NCBI RefSeq assembly: GCF_026212465.1
Contig: NC_080048.1
Location: 30,728,257 to 30,792,256 of the forward strand
Direction of reading: 5' to 3'
Length of the DNA stretch: 64,000 nucleotides
Origin: Amaranthus tricolor
Lineage: Eukaryota; Streptophyta; Magnoliopsida; Caryophyllales; Amaranthaceae
Shown one piece after another: positions 37,151-49,530 of the stretch. A program made the position numbers and the translations under genes. The notes below the pieces were generated by a model. That model saw nothing but the letters and a program-made list of their open reading frames with translations. It was not told where the DNA came from and made no database searches. The stretch's first letter is position 1. Each line of letters opens with the position of its first letter.

Positions 37151-40100
37151 TTACCAAACATATAAATTAGCAAGATACACGGCAATCTTGTCTTTCAATT
37201 CACGCATTTCCCCATCTTTCAAATGAGGTGTTTCCCTTGGAGTGTCATATAAAACCTATAATATAATATTATATGAATTAAAAAAGTTTAAAATGATACA
37301 TAAATATTAGATTTTACTTATAGTAAATATATAATATTATAATTTAAGAACGTAACAAATACTTACAGCATCAATATTTTCGACTCCAACCTTCTTCACG
37401 GATTGTAAGAGATCGTCCATATATTTGAGAGTGTAGTAGCTGCAACCAACGGTATTATCTTGTCGAAAGCACTAAGAGAAAACAGATGTTTGTGTTGCGA
37501 GGCGGGCTTTGAGCTTTATGTAATGAGTCGAACACGTGCACAGTATTCGTCAAAGGACATATGACCAAAAGTATCCAATGCAAACTACAAACGCAAATTT
37601 AAAATCAATAAATTAGAGAATATGTGAATTTAAAAATCACAAGATAAATTTAATTACAAAATAAAACTTACTCTTCCACATATGAAGCCAGAATGAACGT
37701 GTGTTTAGATGCAAGGGAATTATTCAAAGCAGTCTAAATGTATGCTTTAACGTAATCTGGATCATTTACGCTTTTAGTACCCGAAATCGATTCAGAACAA
37801 AGCCATCCAATTTTTATTGGACGTTCGCAAGAATTTAGCTCCTTGTAAGCCGCACTAAACTCACGAATAAAAAAATTTTATCAGTAATTTGGTTAGTGAA
37901 ACAATTAAACAATAATGCCTAAATTGTAAGTTAATGAACATCACCTCATGTAGACATGGATAAGAGCTACATTCAACATTTCTCCTCTCAAAAATTTCCT
38001 AATGTCACTAGGACCAATAATTACAAAAAGGCTTTTCAGAATTGTTCCTTCTGCAGGGGTAGAACGATTGGGTCCTCCTCACACATGCGAGATGCACATG
38101 TGTGCAGCCATTTGCAATCTTGAGAGAGATCTTTTAGCCCGCATCAGTCAAAATTAGAGTGATTGTCACCGACTTTAAACCAATTGACACCTTTGATGAG
38201 GAACCGATCTCTCTTCTAAAGCCCTTTGGACTCTTTTGCTATTCCAATTTATAAAATTAAATTAGAGCAAGCATGCAATTAAATAATAAAAATAAATAAG
38301 ATACAAATGATTATTACCATGGTAATGAATCGGACCCAAGCATATGGCCATGTGACGAAACTACCTAGGGCGTCTGATAGTTTCTCAAGGCTCCATTGTG
38401 GCATTGGAATCAGGAGTGAAAAATCTTCAAACCCCTTTAAAATAGTTTCTACGGTAACATTGATGTGGCCACCTGTAACAGGCATGGAATGCACTGTTTG
38501 GCCCTCTTTGGTTGGCTGTGCCACACCATATGCAACCTCAGTTAAGTCGCCACCACTAGCAACACCTAATTGAGGCAGCAAAATAGAACAAGGAGTCGCC
38601 TCTTGAAAATTGTGTCGTTAAGTAAAATTAGCATCATAATAAAATATTATAACACGTTGCAATTTAAATTATTAAGTGCTTATATATTTAAAAACTATGT
38701 ACCTTTACCACTGGCTTGGGAGTTGGCTCTGGATTTTGAGCAACGGAGTTCATGATCTCCGGTGTAGGATTTTTCCCTTCGGGGGTAGTAATGGGTTGGG
38801 GTGCTACGGGGGTAATGGGCTCGGGTGTTGGCTCTGCCGAAGCCTTAGGATCCCCATGTTGACTTTGCTGATCCTCGACAATCAGATTTGCCATGTCTAC
38901 AGTGGGTGCTCCCATCTTCTGCAACACGAATGCCACTTTGGCGAGAACGTCCTTCGTAATTTGTGCTCTGACGGTTGCTACTTCATCAGGTGGCATCATT
39001 TTTGATTGAGTAGCAACACACTCTTTGCCGAATGCCTTCTTTAAGCCCACGCGGATGCCTCCTTTTCCAACTACCCGCCCTTTATGGTCTTTCCCTAAGA
39101 CCATATGCAATGTATCAACATTGCCTCTTGGGGTGAACTCCCCCGTAGCTTCTTTTTCCTTCCAGCCCATCTATTCAAATAAAAAGTGACATATATAAAA
39201 ATTAGTTTAAGTAAATCAAAGCCAAAAAATACAAAATAAATCAAGAATATACCTAATAATTTCAAAACTCACCACAACATCACCAACCTTCTTCTTTCCC
39301 GGATCAGTAATGGTAAATTTACCACTTGCATCTCGGGAATGAAGTCCGTAATACCAATCTCGCACCCGATGTCCAGCAGGAGTATTCGATGCGGAGGTAG
39401 TCGTAGATGAGGTCGTGGCCGGACTCTGATTGGGGTATAAACCCGCATCCACCCACTCTTTTCGGGCCTCATCGTACGTTTTTGGGCCCAAGCGATGGTA
39501 AAACTTCCTTTTGCTTGCTGATTCAGAAGCTTTACCACGCTTTTCCTAATTAATCAATAGAAATCAAATGTCATATATTAGTTTAATGATTGAATTAAAA
39601 GAAGTAAATTTAAATCAAAAGCTATAATATAATATGGAATACCTACAACTTCAATGGGAGTTGTTCTTTTGGCAACAAAAGCCTCCCATTCATTCTTCGA
39701 TATGTGACCCCATATTTCATAGGGCATCTTTGTAGGTGCTTGCTCTCCACATTCGTTTCCCGTTTTGACCTTTTTGGTCTTACGGGCACGCTTCTTGTTG
39801 ATCCAGCCAGTTACTAGCTTGGATTTGAAATATCTGAATCTTTCAGCAACGGCTGAAAGAAAAACATTCTTCTTCTACTTATCGCTCTCGATGTGAAAAA
39901 GATTCTACAAAAGAAAAATTATATTTATTAGTGTCAATTAAATTAATTTTAAAATGAAACTAAATAAATAAAAATAGTAAAGTTGCTTACCACAGTATCA
40001 TCCCATAGAGAGTTCTTCAAACCCTCTGGAACTTCGCTCCATGCATACAATATGAAAATCTTGAGGATACATAGGTCCACTTGTTTTCCATATTGCCTAC

Positions 40101-40392
40101 GCCATTTGCCACGGGGTTGATCCAATGCATTGTATTCCAAATGCATGGGTTTTGTGACTTTGAGGTTTTTCATAGGAGCTCGCCCTTTTCTTTTCTTAAA
40201 GCCAACGCTTATAGTGGTAGTGGGAGCATCCGTTGGTAGGGCGTCTTCAGTGTCATAATCATTGTTAAGTGGTGAAGCGTCTTCAGCCATACGCTCGTAT
40301 CTAACAATTTGTTCCTCTTCAGTGTCATAACTATGATACTCATTATCCGAGGTCTCAATCTCGGGGACAATTTCATCTCTGAAAAGACGCAT
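37151..40392 (-). pseudogene. CACTA 1 second gene: DUF8039 plus Ulp1-type cysteine protease, one nonsense codon
   Basis: Exons joinable on the minus strand: 40392-39991 (MRLFRDEIVPE; GRAPMKNLKVTKPMHLEYNA; WRRQYGKQVDLC), 39904-39647 (with TAG near 39876), 39545-39273 (RKFYHRLGPKTYDEARKEW), 39170-38703 (MGWKEKEATGEF; Pro-rich end) and 38599-38318 (ATPCSILLPQLG...LIPMPQWSLEKLSDALGSFV, DUF8039-like). Decayed parts follow to a Ulp1 end, VGCSYYTLKYMDDL (about 37440), and a last exon with EMRELKDKIAVYLAN ending at 37151. Ulp1/C48 genes are regular passengers of plant CACTA elements. The catalytic-Cys box here is GCSYY, where the family has DCGYY, so it is degenerate. Confidence 0.8.
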
Positions 40393-40764
40393 TGTAGATG
40401 AGCACCTGAATGAGTATGAATAGAAATATATTAGAACATAGAAATATTTTAATTCTAACCATTTCAACACAATAATATATACCAAATAGTATTGTGTGCC
40501 AAGATTCATGCAAAACAAACCAAGTTTCAGCTATTTTATGCGCGAAAGTGCCAAAAACGCTTAAAAACCCTTAAAATCGCAACTTACCAAGTAATTTTAA
40601 GCATATGACTATGATTTTCAATTCTAACCATTTCAACACAATAATACATACCAAATAGTGTTGTGTGCCAAGTTTCGTGCAAAACAAACCAAGTTTGAGC
40701 TACTTTATGCGCAAAAGTGCAAAAAACACTTTAAAAACCTTAAAATTCATACCTTGTGAATCAC

Positions 40765-41445
40765 TTAATTCAAATGCATTCCTTCCGTGTGATCTACAAG
40801 CATATAACCAACATTTACATCATCTTCATCCACTGATTTTGGATTGATAAATGGCGGGGCGTCTTCAAAAACATCATATTCATATTCATCCTCATCCTTA
40901 ACATCACCTATACCAAGGAAACTTCTTTTTCCCGGTACAACAATAGACCATTTTTTATGAGACGGGTCTACAATGTAGAATACTTGCTTGGCTTGTGTGG
41001 CTAGTATGAATGGCTTCTCACTATCCCGCAAACGAGTTAAATCTATAAGAGTGAATCCACAAAGGTCGTCATTTTTTATGCATCGTCGATTATTATCTAC
41101 CCACTTGCATTTGAAAAGACCAATAATGAAAGTAGAGCAGTCAAGCTCCCATATTTCATGTACCTGCCCGTAGTATACCAATTTAGCATCAACCGGCGAT
41201 TGATTCTTGGCACTCGCGTAAAATGTGGATGACGCCAAAATAGAAACCCCATTATTCTGTAGATAAGATGACTTCATATCTTGACCCTCAGTCCAAAATG
41301 TGAAGCTATTGACATCGTAACCCTCATATTTGTTGACATCATTACGAGGACCAAAAGCTAACCACTTAACAATTTCAGATACACCCTTGAGTTCTTCACA
41401 TATTACTCGATTATAAAACCAATTAATAAACGTCTTGATATGCAA
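40765..41445 (-). pseudogene. CACTA 1 transposase C-terminal part (DUF4216)
   Basis: An open frame of 226 residues contains INWFYNRVICEELKGVSEIV near its start, then VYYGQVHEIWELDCS-like LVYYGQVHEIWELD, IGLFKCKWVD, DDLCGFTLIDLTRL, PFILATQAKQVFYIVDPSHK and WSIVVPGKR. This is the DUF4216 domain that closes plant En/Spm-type TNP2 transposases, followed by an acidic tail and stop. The catalytic transposase and DUF4218 parts that should precede it are absent because the element is truncated, so it cannot be active. Confidence 0.85.
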
Positions 41446-41556
41446 TTACATCAATCCCCTATCCCCTTTAGAAGGAAATTTTTTCGCGCACTTATATTTA
41501 AATGCTCATTAAAAAAAGGATGGACTTTAGGAATATGATGCAACACAAGTGTGATT

Positions 41557-42087
41557 CAGGAATCCATTGATGCTTTGAAGATTGTTTAACAGAACATGAG
41601 AGCAGCACATAGCCGACAAAAGAGTTATGCTGATAATCGTCGAAAGATGTTGCAATTTGAGGTTGGCGACAAGGTTTTTCTAAAGGTTTCACCTACAAGG
41701 GGTGTCCAGCGTTTTGGAGTTCGAGGAAAGTTGAGTCCAAAATTAATTGGACCTTTTGAGATCTTAAGGAGAGTCGGGGAAGTTTCTTATGAGTTGGCTT
41801 TACCTCCAAGTTTAGCAAAAGTTCATAATGTGTTCCATGTTTCACAGTTGAGGAAGTATGTTCATGATCCGTCTCATGTTCTAGCTCACGAGCCGCTTTT
41901 GATTGAGGAGTCTCTGGTGTATGAGGAACGACCAATCAGGATCTTAGATACCCGAGTAAAAGAGTTGAGAAATTCGAGGATTCCATTGGTCAAGGTTTTG
42001 TGGTCAAACCACGGGGTTGAAGAGGCAACTTGGGAAAAAGAGGTTGACATGAGAGAGCGTTATCCTAACCTTTTCGGTAAGTCCTAG
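41557..42087 (+). pseudogene. Gypsy (chromovirus-type) integrase C-terminus, 5'-truncated
   Basis: The frame starts as VIQESIDALKIV, a TAA, then QNMRAAHSRQKSYADNRRK and FEVGDKVFLKVSPTRGVQRF, GKLSPKLIGPFEILRRVGEV, YELALPPSLAKVHNVFHVSQ, LRKYVHDPSH, and a chromodomain-like end VKVLWSNHGVEEATWEKEV. This is the GPY/F module and C-terminal end of a Tekay/Del-like chromovirus polyprotein. All upstream gag, protease, RT and the integrase core are missing. A polypurine tract follows directly and then the 3' LTR. Confidence 0.88.
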
Positions 42088-42121
42088 TTTCAGGACGAAA
42101 CTATCTAAAGGGGGAAAGAGT

Positions 42122-44753
42122 TGTAACAGGCTCTAATTTCTTAATCTTAATCTTCCGATTAATTATTCCAAAATTTCTTTTCGAATTCCTAATCCTTTGG
42201 TTATCTAATTCAAATCACCTTTAATTCCTAAACCTTATTCCGATTTTTGTAATTTCTTCCAAATATTAAACTTAAAAATATATATATATTCTTAAATTTT
42301 TTTTATAAGCACTAAAATAATATTTTATTATTTTATACTACGAAAAGTAAAATTTTAATATTATATTTATGGTTTTATTAAAACGTTACGTTTAAATTTC
42401 GTTTTCTTAAACTAATTTTACTACTTATCATTTTAACCTTACAACTTTGATTTAATTATTTTATACCTAAAAATTAACTATATTTTTCTTATTAACTTTA
42501 AGTATAGTTTTAACTAAAATTTTCTAAGTAAACTATCATATTTTCATAATCAAACCTTAATCATACTTTTCCATTAATCTAAAACATTTCACTAGCATAA
42601 ACTAGAACAAAAATTTGATGAATCAAAATCCTTTATACATCAATCCATAATGTTTATCACCTACACAAGCTATCACCATTTCCTTACACAAGTTAACCTT
42701 CTTCTACACTCCAACTCTTACACATCCACTTACACACTCCAACTCTTACACATTCACTTACACACTCTAAATCACTTACACAAGTTAACCTTCTTTTTCA
42801 TACAATCTTATGAACTAAAAAGTTGTCCAAAACTCATTATAAATACCCCTCCTTAGCCATGAGATCACTTGCACCCCCATCATCAAATCTTTCTACCATT
42901 CTTTCTTATATCTTCACTTCATTAACATCTTACTAACTTTATACCCTTTTTATTTGTTGAAGAATCAAATAAAGATGGAGCTTGATCTTATCACTTCTTA
43001 AGCCAATAATCATCAACTTTTAAAAAGTCAAGTATTATCTTTTGGAGCTTGGATATCATTTTCTTTTGGGTAATTGAAGATCTACTTCTTTGAAGCTTGG
43101 AACCTTGAAGACTTTCTCTTTTGGAGCTTATTTCCTTAAGTTCTTATTTTCCTATTATTATTCTCTTACTTGGTTTAGCACCACCTTTGGAGGAAAATGG
43201 TACATATTTTCTTAACTCTCTCGTTATGTGATATTTATTTATGGTTACTCGATAATATAAAAGCATGATCAATATGATTTTATTTTAGTCATTTAAACTT
43301 TACTTGGTAATATTAAAGTTATATCCAGTTTAGTGATATTTTCGTCAAAACAATAATACTTTTTGGATACTCGAAAAAAATTCATATATATGGAAATTTT
43401 TGATTAATATGATAATATAGATATATATGAATTTTACTAGTTAAATAAACTTATGTGTTTAAAATGATTCCATATGATCTTGGTGTTCTGATAATTTTTT
43501 TTTTGTTGGACTCAAGTAATTATAAAAAATTATTAATCGGTTTATCGGTAAAATAGTCAAACAAATTTGTTAAAATGCTTAGCATTGTTTTTCTTGAAAA
43601 CTCATTTCATATAGATTTTGGACCCTTAATAACTTGTCGGATTATGTTATTCTTTTTAGTTATGATAGATCCGTTTTACTATTTTACTGATTATTTGGTA
43701 AAATACGTTATTAATATTACTCTTGACTGTTATGATTATTTATGACATAATATGACTTAGTTTAGCCTCAGGAATCTTAGTATAGCTACGAAAATTTGTT
43801 ATTTAATTAATATTAATTTATTAGATACTAGTAATTTGTTTCTATTAAAAGGGTAGAATTGTCAAAATTTTTACTAGTGCAAGTTTGACTTATAAGAATG
43901 TAAACTATTTCGGTTTAGAGTCTTGTTTGATATTGCATGATATTGATTGTATGACTCTGATAGTAAGGTAACGTCGAACCATGGACCGGCATGTAAAATC
44001 CCAGCGTCCGTGTTAGTCGGCACGTAAAATGCGGTGTCAGACAGGGGGTCCGAGAAAAACCCATCCTGTGAAGTCTCGAGCATAACAGTATTGAGAGGAG
44101 TGACGACTCCCACCACAGTTAGGGTTTAGGACTACGGTCCTCACCTAACCAGACCCTTACATATAACAGTTGTCATTATTGTTGTGATCTTGTGATGTGC
44201 TATGATGGTAAAGCTATGAGGCTTAATTGAACTTGATTAAATAAGCATTAAGGTTACCAAGTATTTAGTAGCAGTAATGAACTTCTGCAAGTATTGAGAA
44301 TGTAACTTAATGACTTAGTAAAGGTCAATAATGAGTAATAACCTTCTATATTGTGCTTGATGATTATTTTGTAAGCATGATTTAACTATCGCATCATAAG
44401 CTTATTGAGAAAATTGTACTCGGCTTTATCGCTGACCGATTTAATCGGCTGTCATCCGTATTATGGATGACAGTATTTTGCAGGAAAAAATTAGCTCAGG
44501 TTTCGATCCAGGCCGCAACTTTAATTATTCTATCGAGGACTTAGCTTCAATGATTTTACTTGATAACTATATTGTACTTATGTTTTTTTTATCGTATTTA
44601 AGTAAACCTTATTTTATATTTTCTCAGTTGTAAGATTTTTTTTTTACTTATGTTTTGAACGATTTTTAGTTCGGCGTTTTACACTTCCGCATTATTTATC
44701 TTAAGTATAATTATTAATGTTAATTATGTATCGAGAGTGCCGCTCCTGCTACA
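42122..44753 (+). repeat. 3' LTR of the truncated Gypsy element
   Basis: It begins TGTAACAGGCTC just after the purine tract CTAAAGGGGGAAAGAG and ends CTCCTGCTACA. The right edge is fixed because the next base begins sequence that also occurs at 45702, inside an intact LTR of another element. The length of about 2.6 kb is long but within range for chromoviruses. No second copy is in the window. Confidence 0.7.
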
Positions 44754-45912
44754 GTTCTTACTTTGCTTTAGTATTTGTGATATTGAGAGATTGTTCTCAA
44801 GATAAGGGAGGTTTATTATACTTGTAATTGTTGAATTCATTATAATAAACTATATTTGAGGGGGAGATATTCAAGATACCTCATAAACACTTGTGTTCAT
44901 TTTTGCGTTATATTTTTTCATTTGTTTTTCTTTGTTGAACCTCTTTGAGGCTTGCGCTTTCAATTGGTATCAGAGCGGGAGTGCGTCTTGGGCTATTTGT
45001 GGTAATTGTGGTAGCCTAGGCCACAAAGGTGTTGATGATAGTGTGTTTGGGTCAAGGAGAGTTACTTTTGCGGATGATAAGAGTATTGGACTTGAGGGGG
45101 AGATTGTTAAAGCAAGTGCTAATAATCTTAATAACGACGTTAACTTTAAACATTTAATCGAACATGCTTTGTCTTGTACTTTAGAGAGGGTCGATAAAGA
45201 TGTGTCGAATATGGGTGGTTTAAGGTTTGGAACGGTTGATGAGAGTTGTTTGATCAAAGCAACAAGAGAAACAGACTGTGAGCGGCTCGACCAGGCGCTC
45301 GATTGAGCTATGTCTGGCTCGACCTGTCGAGCGGTGTTGGCTCGGTCGAGCAAGAAGTCCAGAACAAGTCAGTAGCTTTCCTGGAAGCACGCTTAACCGA
45401 GCGAGGTAGTGGCTCGGATCGAGCGGAAGTTCAGCAGACTACTTTGGATTCTGTCTTGGTCAGAATTTGTAATGTCTATGCAATTATGTGGTGCATTACT
45501 TCTATTGTTTATTGTAATGTTTATTATCATAGTTAATTAGGATGTTAATTGGGATGTTACATGTGAGTTTATGGTGATTTATGAGGGAATACTAAAGGTG
45601 ATGAATACCTTGCTTATAAATAGGATTCATCACTCATAGTAAGAGACACCAAAAACACACATATTGTTGAGAGGGCTATTGCATTGTTAGAAACTTGAGA
45701 GTGTTCTTACTTTGCTTTAGTATTTGTGATCTTGAGAGATTGTTCTCAAGATAAGGGAGGTTTTATTATACTTGTAATTGTTGAATTCATTATAATAAAC
45801 TATATTTGAGGGGGAGGTATTCAAGATACCTCATAAACACTTGTGTTCATTTTTGCATTATATTTTTTTATTTGTTTTTCTTTGTTGAACCTCTTTGAGG
45901 CTTGCGCTTTCA
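44754..45912 (+). mobile_element. Small Copia-type element with a 152-bp interior (TRIM/LARD-like), 5' LTR truncated
   Basis: The right LTR (45115-45912, 798 bp, TGTTAAAG...GCGCTTTCA) and a partial left LTR (44754-44962) share about 209 bp with only a few differences. The left LTR is followed by the primer site ATTGGTATCAGAGCGGG, the right LTR is preceded by GGACTTGAGGGGGAGAT. The interior of 152 bp encodes only a scrap like CGNCGSLGHK, reminiscent of a zinc knuckle. The left LTR was cut by the Gypsy LTR ending at 44753. Confidence 0.75.
45280..45425 (+). repeat. GCTCGA/TCGAGC-rich block in the small element's LTR
   Basis: The block contains GAGCGGCTCGACCAGGCGCTCGATTGAGC, GGCTCGACCTGTCGAGC and GGCTCGGTCGAGC, i.e. 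many facing GCTCG/CGAGC words. A similar block occurs at 62660-62745. Confidence 0.8.
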
Positions 45913-46640
45913 GTATTCAATGTCACTCTTCTTCGATAGTATTTGCAGCCTGGTGAATGTAAAAGATTTATTTTTACTTGATTGATATTACTTATAATTC
46001 TATTTTATAATGATTTTTTTTTTATAAACGAGCAAAATTATAATTGTGGTAATTTAATTTGTATGACTACTACTCTATTTGAGAGCAAATTTGAATTAGA
46101 TAATAAAGGATATATCATGTGTGTGATAAGGGATATAGCAAACTAATCATTTAAGAAGGCATCAAAACATGAAGTATAACATGCATGATGATGGACACAG
46201 AACCAAACCACGAACAAGTCATTAATCTTTTACGCAACACCACTGAAGCAGCAACCAATAACCAAACAGAAGCTATAAGAGGCTGATTGTTTGTGTTCCT
46301 TTTGTTTGAAATGCATGAGGTGTTTTCAGTCATGTGTCTTGTGTGCAATAGCAATAGTTTATGGTGTTTAAAAAATGATGCAGTGCTTACTTTAAGGTAA
46401 GTGAAAAAGCAAATAATACTAATTACAGGAAACTTTCATCACATCACAAGAAGACTCAAATATAAGCAGAATCAAAATCACTAACCTAACAGTAAGAGCA
46501 CAAGTTTAAATATAGAAAATCACGATCTAGTTTCTATATGCAATTCCAGAAATCCAAAGATTTCCTCAAGTTTTGCAAACTTTCTTCGTACCGATGCAAA
46601 TAAATGAAAGCATAAACCACATTTCATAATCAGATTTGTA
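45913..46640. other. AT-rich DNA, nothing firmly recognised
   Basis: No coding frame with a recognisable domain. A minus-strand frame at 46354-46151 is too short to support. Confidence 0.4.
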
Positions 46641-46649
46641 ATGTATAAG

Positions 46650-48507
46650 AAATTAAGCTAGCTTTGTATAAACAAAATTCCCTTTGTAAGCAAGCATGTT
46701 TAATTTTTTCATGAAACATATAATAAACTGATATAAGTAGAAAGTGGGAGCTAATACCGTCTTGCTTTTCATGAATTTAATTGTGGTTAGTTGTCTTTGG
46801 TTTAAGGGCATGCGAGTCTTCAGGATTTGTGCTTTGCGCTCCCGAAGCAAGGATCCATGAGAAGAGGCCCTATGTTAAAAAAAAAAAGAATATGTATAGA
46901 ATGAGATGCATTATTTTGTGTGTAAATGCATTGTTAGGAATTGTTTATAGATTGCGTGCTTTATCAGTGGCTTAGAGAATCTACTTTTTCACCAGTTGGT
47001 GTTGGTATGATTAAAGATGAAATCATAGTTGATAGGCCAAAACCTAATAATTTCTGAAGGTAATTATCATTGTATAAATGAAGATGGCAATGGGTTTATT
47101 GAATATTAGAGTAATAAAAGGAAACACAAAAAAAGATATGATAGTTAGTATACCCTTGTGACATGTAACCCTTAGAGATGTGAAACCAATGATGTGATTT
47201 TCAACAGGCTTTGTTTTAAAGAAGTCTTCCATATCATTACATGCCGACACAATTAAGGACTGATGTGAGCTGTATGAGTTAGCACAGAGAAGGGTGAAAA
47301 AAATAGGTTGGTCAATGCAACATATAGAAAACAAGAGATAAATATGTTGGAAAAGCTAAGGTGTGCAACAGCATACCTATGATCAGTGACAATAATTTTA
47401 GACACATTGTTTTGCTGCTCAAACACACATCTTACCATGCGCTTGTCTCCAATGAAAATAACAACACCAATCATATCTAAATAATAAATGATTGACAATA
47501 AGTTACTTTCTTGATCATGTACTTGAAGCTTATATGTAATAATACTCATAAGATATTAAATATGTCTGATAAAAATGACACTACAACTGTTGAATGTACG
47601 TACCAAATTTATCATAAAGACCCGTTTGTTCTAGGAATAGTTGTTATTGAATGATAAGTTGGACCGGAAGCTTGTGAAGAGGAACCAATTGCTTGAATTA
47701 CGGTGCGATTACTAAATGCCATTTGATATTCCCCAACTCTGGTTTGGTACTCATGATTCGAAATCAGAAACTCATGATTCTGTTGAATTAAAGAATCATA
47801 AGCTTGTATGTCATCTTCGAAGAGGGTTGCTCTTATAACATCGCCCTAATAATAGTTCATTAAACAAAGCCACATTCAACTTCATTAAACACAGTTCAAA
47901 ACCCAAATCAATCCATAAATTTGCTAAATCCTCATCTCAATACCAATACTAAATTATATGTCAAACCCATAAAGAATTTGATCAATCCAACTCAAAACCC
48001 AAATGAAAGAAACCAACAGCATGCTCAAGGCTGTATGCATAGAATACAGCAACACAGGCTTTATATCGTTTGCTTGTACTTAGTTTAGTTAGTATAGAAT
48101 TCTAAAGATTAATTCAGTAAACTACCAACTGAAACAGAATAACTTTTAAAAAAGTGCATAAATCGGTTTTTTTGGCACTAATGAACACAAAAATTTCAAA
48201 ACTTATGTCAAAAGTCGATCATACAGCAACAACTTTAACTTCTATACAATATTTAGTACATGAGCAAAATCTTTCACCTCATTGGATTCAAAGAGGCACA
48301 TGGTTTTATTTGATAGTTCAAGTGTATGATTAGTAAGCAGGAAATAAGTAAATAGAAATTAAACAATACAAAAAAAAAAAAAAAAAAAAGCAACCAACAT
48401 CAATTAAATTTCATCAATAAACATGTTCAGCTTAAAAAGGGCATAAGAGAAAAAGAGTGTAAGCATACCTGTATTAAGTTTAGAGCAAAGTTGTAGCAAT
48501 CAATTTC
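46650..48507 (-). pseudogene. RPA70-like (OB-fold) spliced gene remnant
   Basis: Exons inferred on the minus strand: 48507-48469 (EIDCYNFALNLIQ), about 47845-47595 (GDVIRATLFEDDIQAYDSLI, then QNHEFLISNHEYQTRVGEYQ and MAFSNRTVIQAI), about 47550-47377 (YLDMIGVVIFIGDKRMV and SKIIVTDH), 47269-47154 (SSHQSLIVSACNDMEDFF, IIGFTSLRVTCHKG) and about 46850-46740 (RERKAQILKTRMPLNQRQLT). GDxIxAxL...YxIS and YxDxIGVVxxIG...xxVTD are patterns of replication protein A large-subunit OB folds and their plant transposon-borne relatives. Several junctions are consensus GT-AG and in frame, but a double stop (TGATAA) ends the second large exon early. A host RPA1 pseudogene or a Helitron-type passenger are both possible. 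Confidence 0.5.
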
Positions 48508-48797
48508 CTGAAAGTTTGTAGAAAGTGAAAACACTTATTAAATTAACAAAGCACAAGTATATGTTTGTATATTTAAGCAAAATTTGAGAAAACTAATTTG
48601 AGTTACTTATGTACCTTTTAAAGTGCAAGAGTTTGTGTATGGTTGTAGGGGTTGTGGTCAAGAACAAGCTATTGTACAGGAGTTACTAAATTTCGTCACC
48701 CCTTTTCATTTTATCGCCACCCTTTCAAATGAAATTACGAATTTGCCCTTAATTTTTAAAAAATTACAACTTTACCACTCCCTATAAATTTCTTATT

Positions 48798-48840
<43 letters not shown>

Positions 48841-49004
48841 TCAATAACAACAATAATAATAATAATTAACTTTTTTATATTCTTTTAAAAGAATATATAA
48901 ATAAAATTAATAATAGAAGAAGTAATAATAATAATAATAACAACAATAATAAAATTAAAAATAATAATTATCATTCAAAAAGAAAAAAAAAATTAATCGT
49001 CCAG
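48508..49004. repeat. AT-rich stretch with (AAT)n microsatellite
   Basis: AATAAT repeats run from about 48799 to 48845, with related ATA/ACA/AAT text to about 48970. No coding seen. Confidence 0.85.
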
Positions 49005-49096
49005 AACCGGGCGATTAGACCCCGGTTCAATCGCCAACAAAGTGGCGATTGAACCCCGATTGAACCGGGGTCCAATCGCCTAATTCTGGGCGATTA
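49005..49096. repeat. Near-perfect 90-bp palindrome
   Basis: AATCGTCCAGAACCGGGCGATT...GGCGATTGAACC...CCGGGGTCCAATCGCC...GGGCGATT: the two halves are complementary, with nested GGCGATT/AATCGCC and ACCCCGG/CCGGGGT blocks. It is GC-rich inside very AT-rich DNA and may be the core of a fold-back element. Confidence 0.8.
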
Positions 49097-49530
49097 TTTA
49101 TTTTTATTTTTTTTTGGAAAATTTATAATAATAATAATATGTCAGTAGGTAAAAAAGCTATCTGTCAGAATTCAAAGCCATGTGCAACCTACTGTTTTGA
49201 TTGTGTTTGATAGTGTGTGCAGTAGTGTATCTAGTGACTTGCAAGGTATTGATTTTATGGAAGATATAAAAGGAACACTGTGGCATTGTACTTTTTTTTA
49301 AAAAAAAACTACAAAGTAAAACTAAATAAAATGCCTAAGAAACAAAATGCAACAGCTTTATTTAAAAGGGTCCAAAACAATCAGCATCTAAACTGATTCT
49401 GGACCCAAAGCACAACTGATGCGATTAGTAGAACCTAATTTTGGTTCTTTGAAACCTATGTTATAGAGAACCAAACATAGAAAAGGTACATAGTGGTTCA
49501 GTTTGTGTTTCAGGTAAAAAGGGGACTTAC

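Noticed and set aside
43874..44116. 80-codon minus-strand frame
   Set aside because: Lies within the Gypsy LTR and has no recognisable domain.
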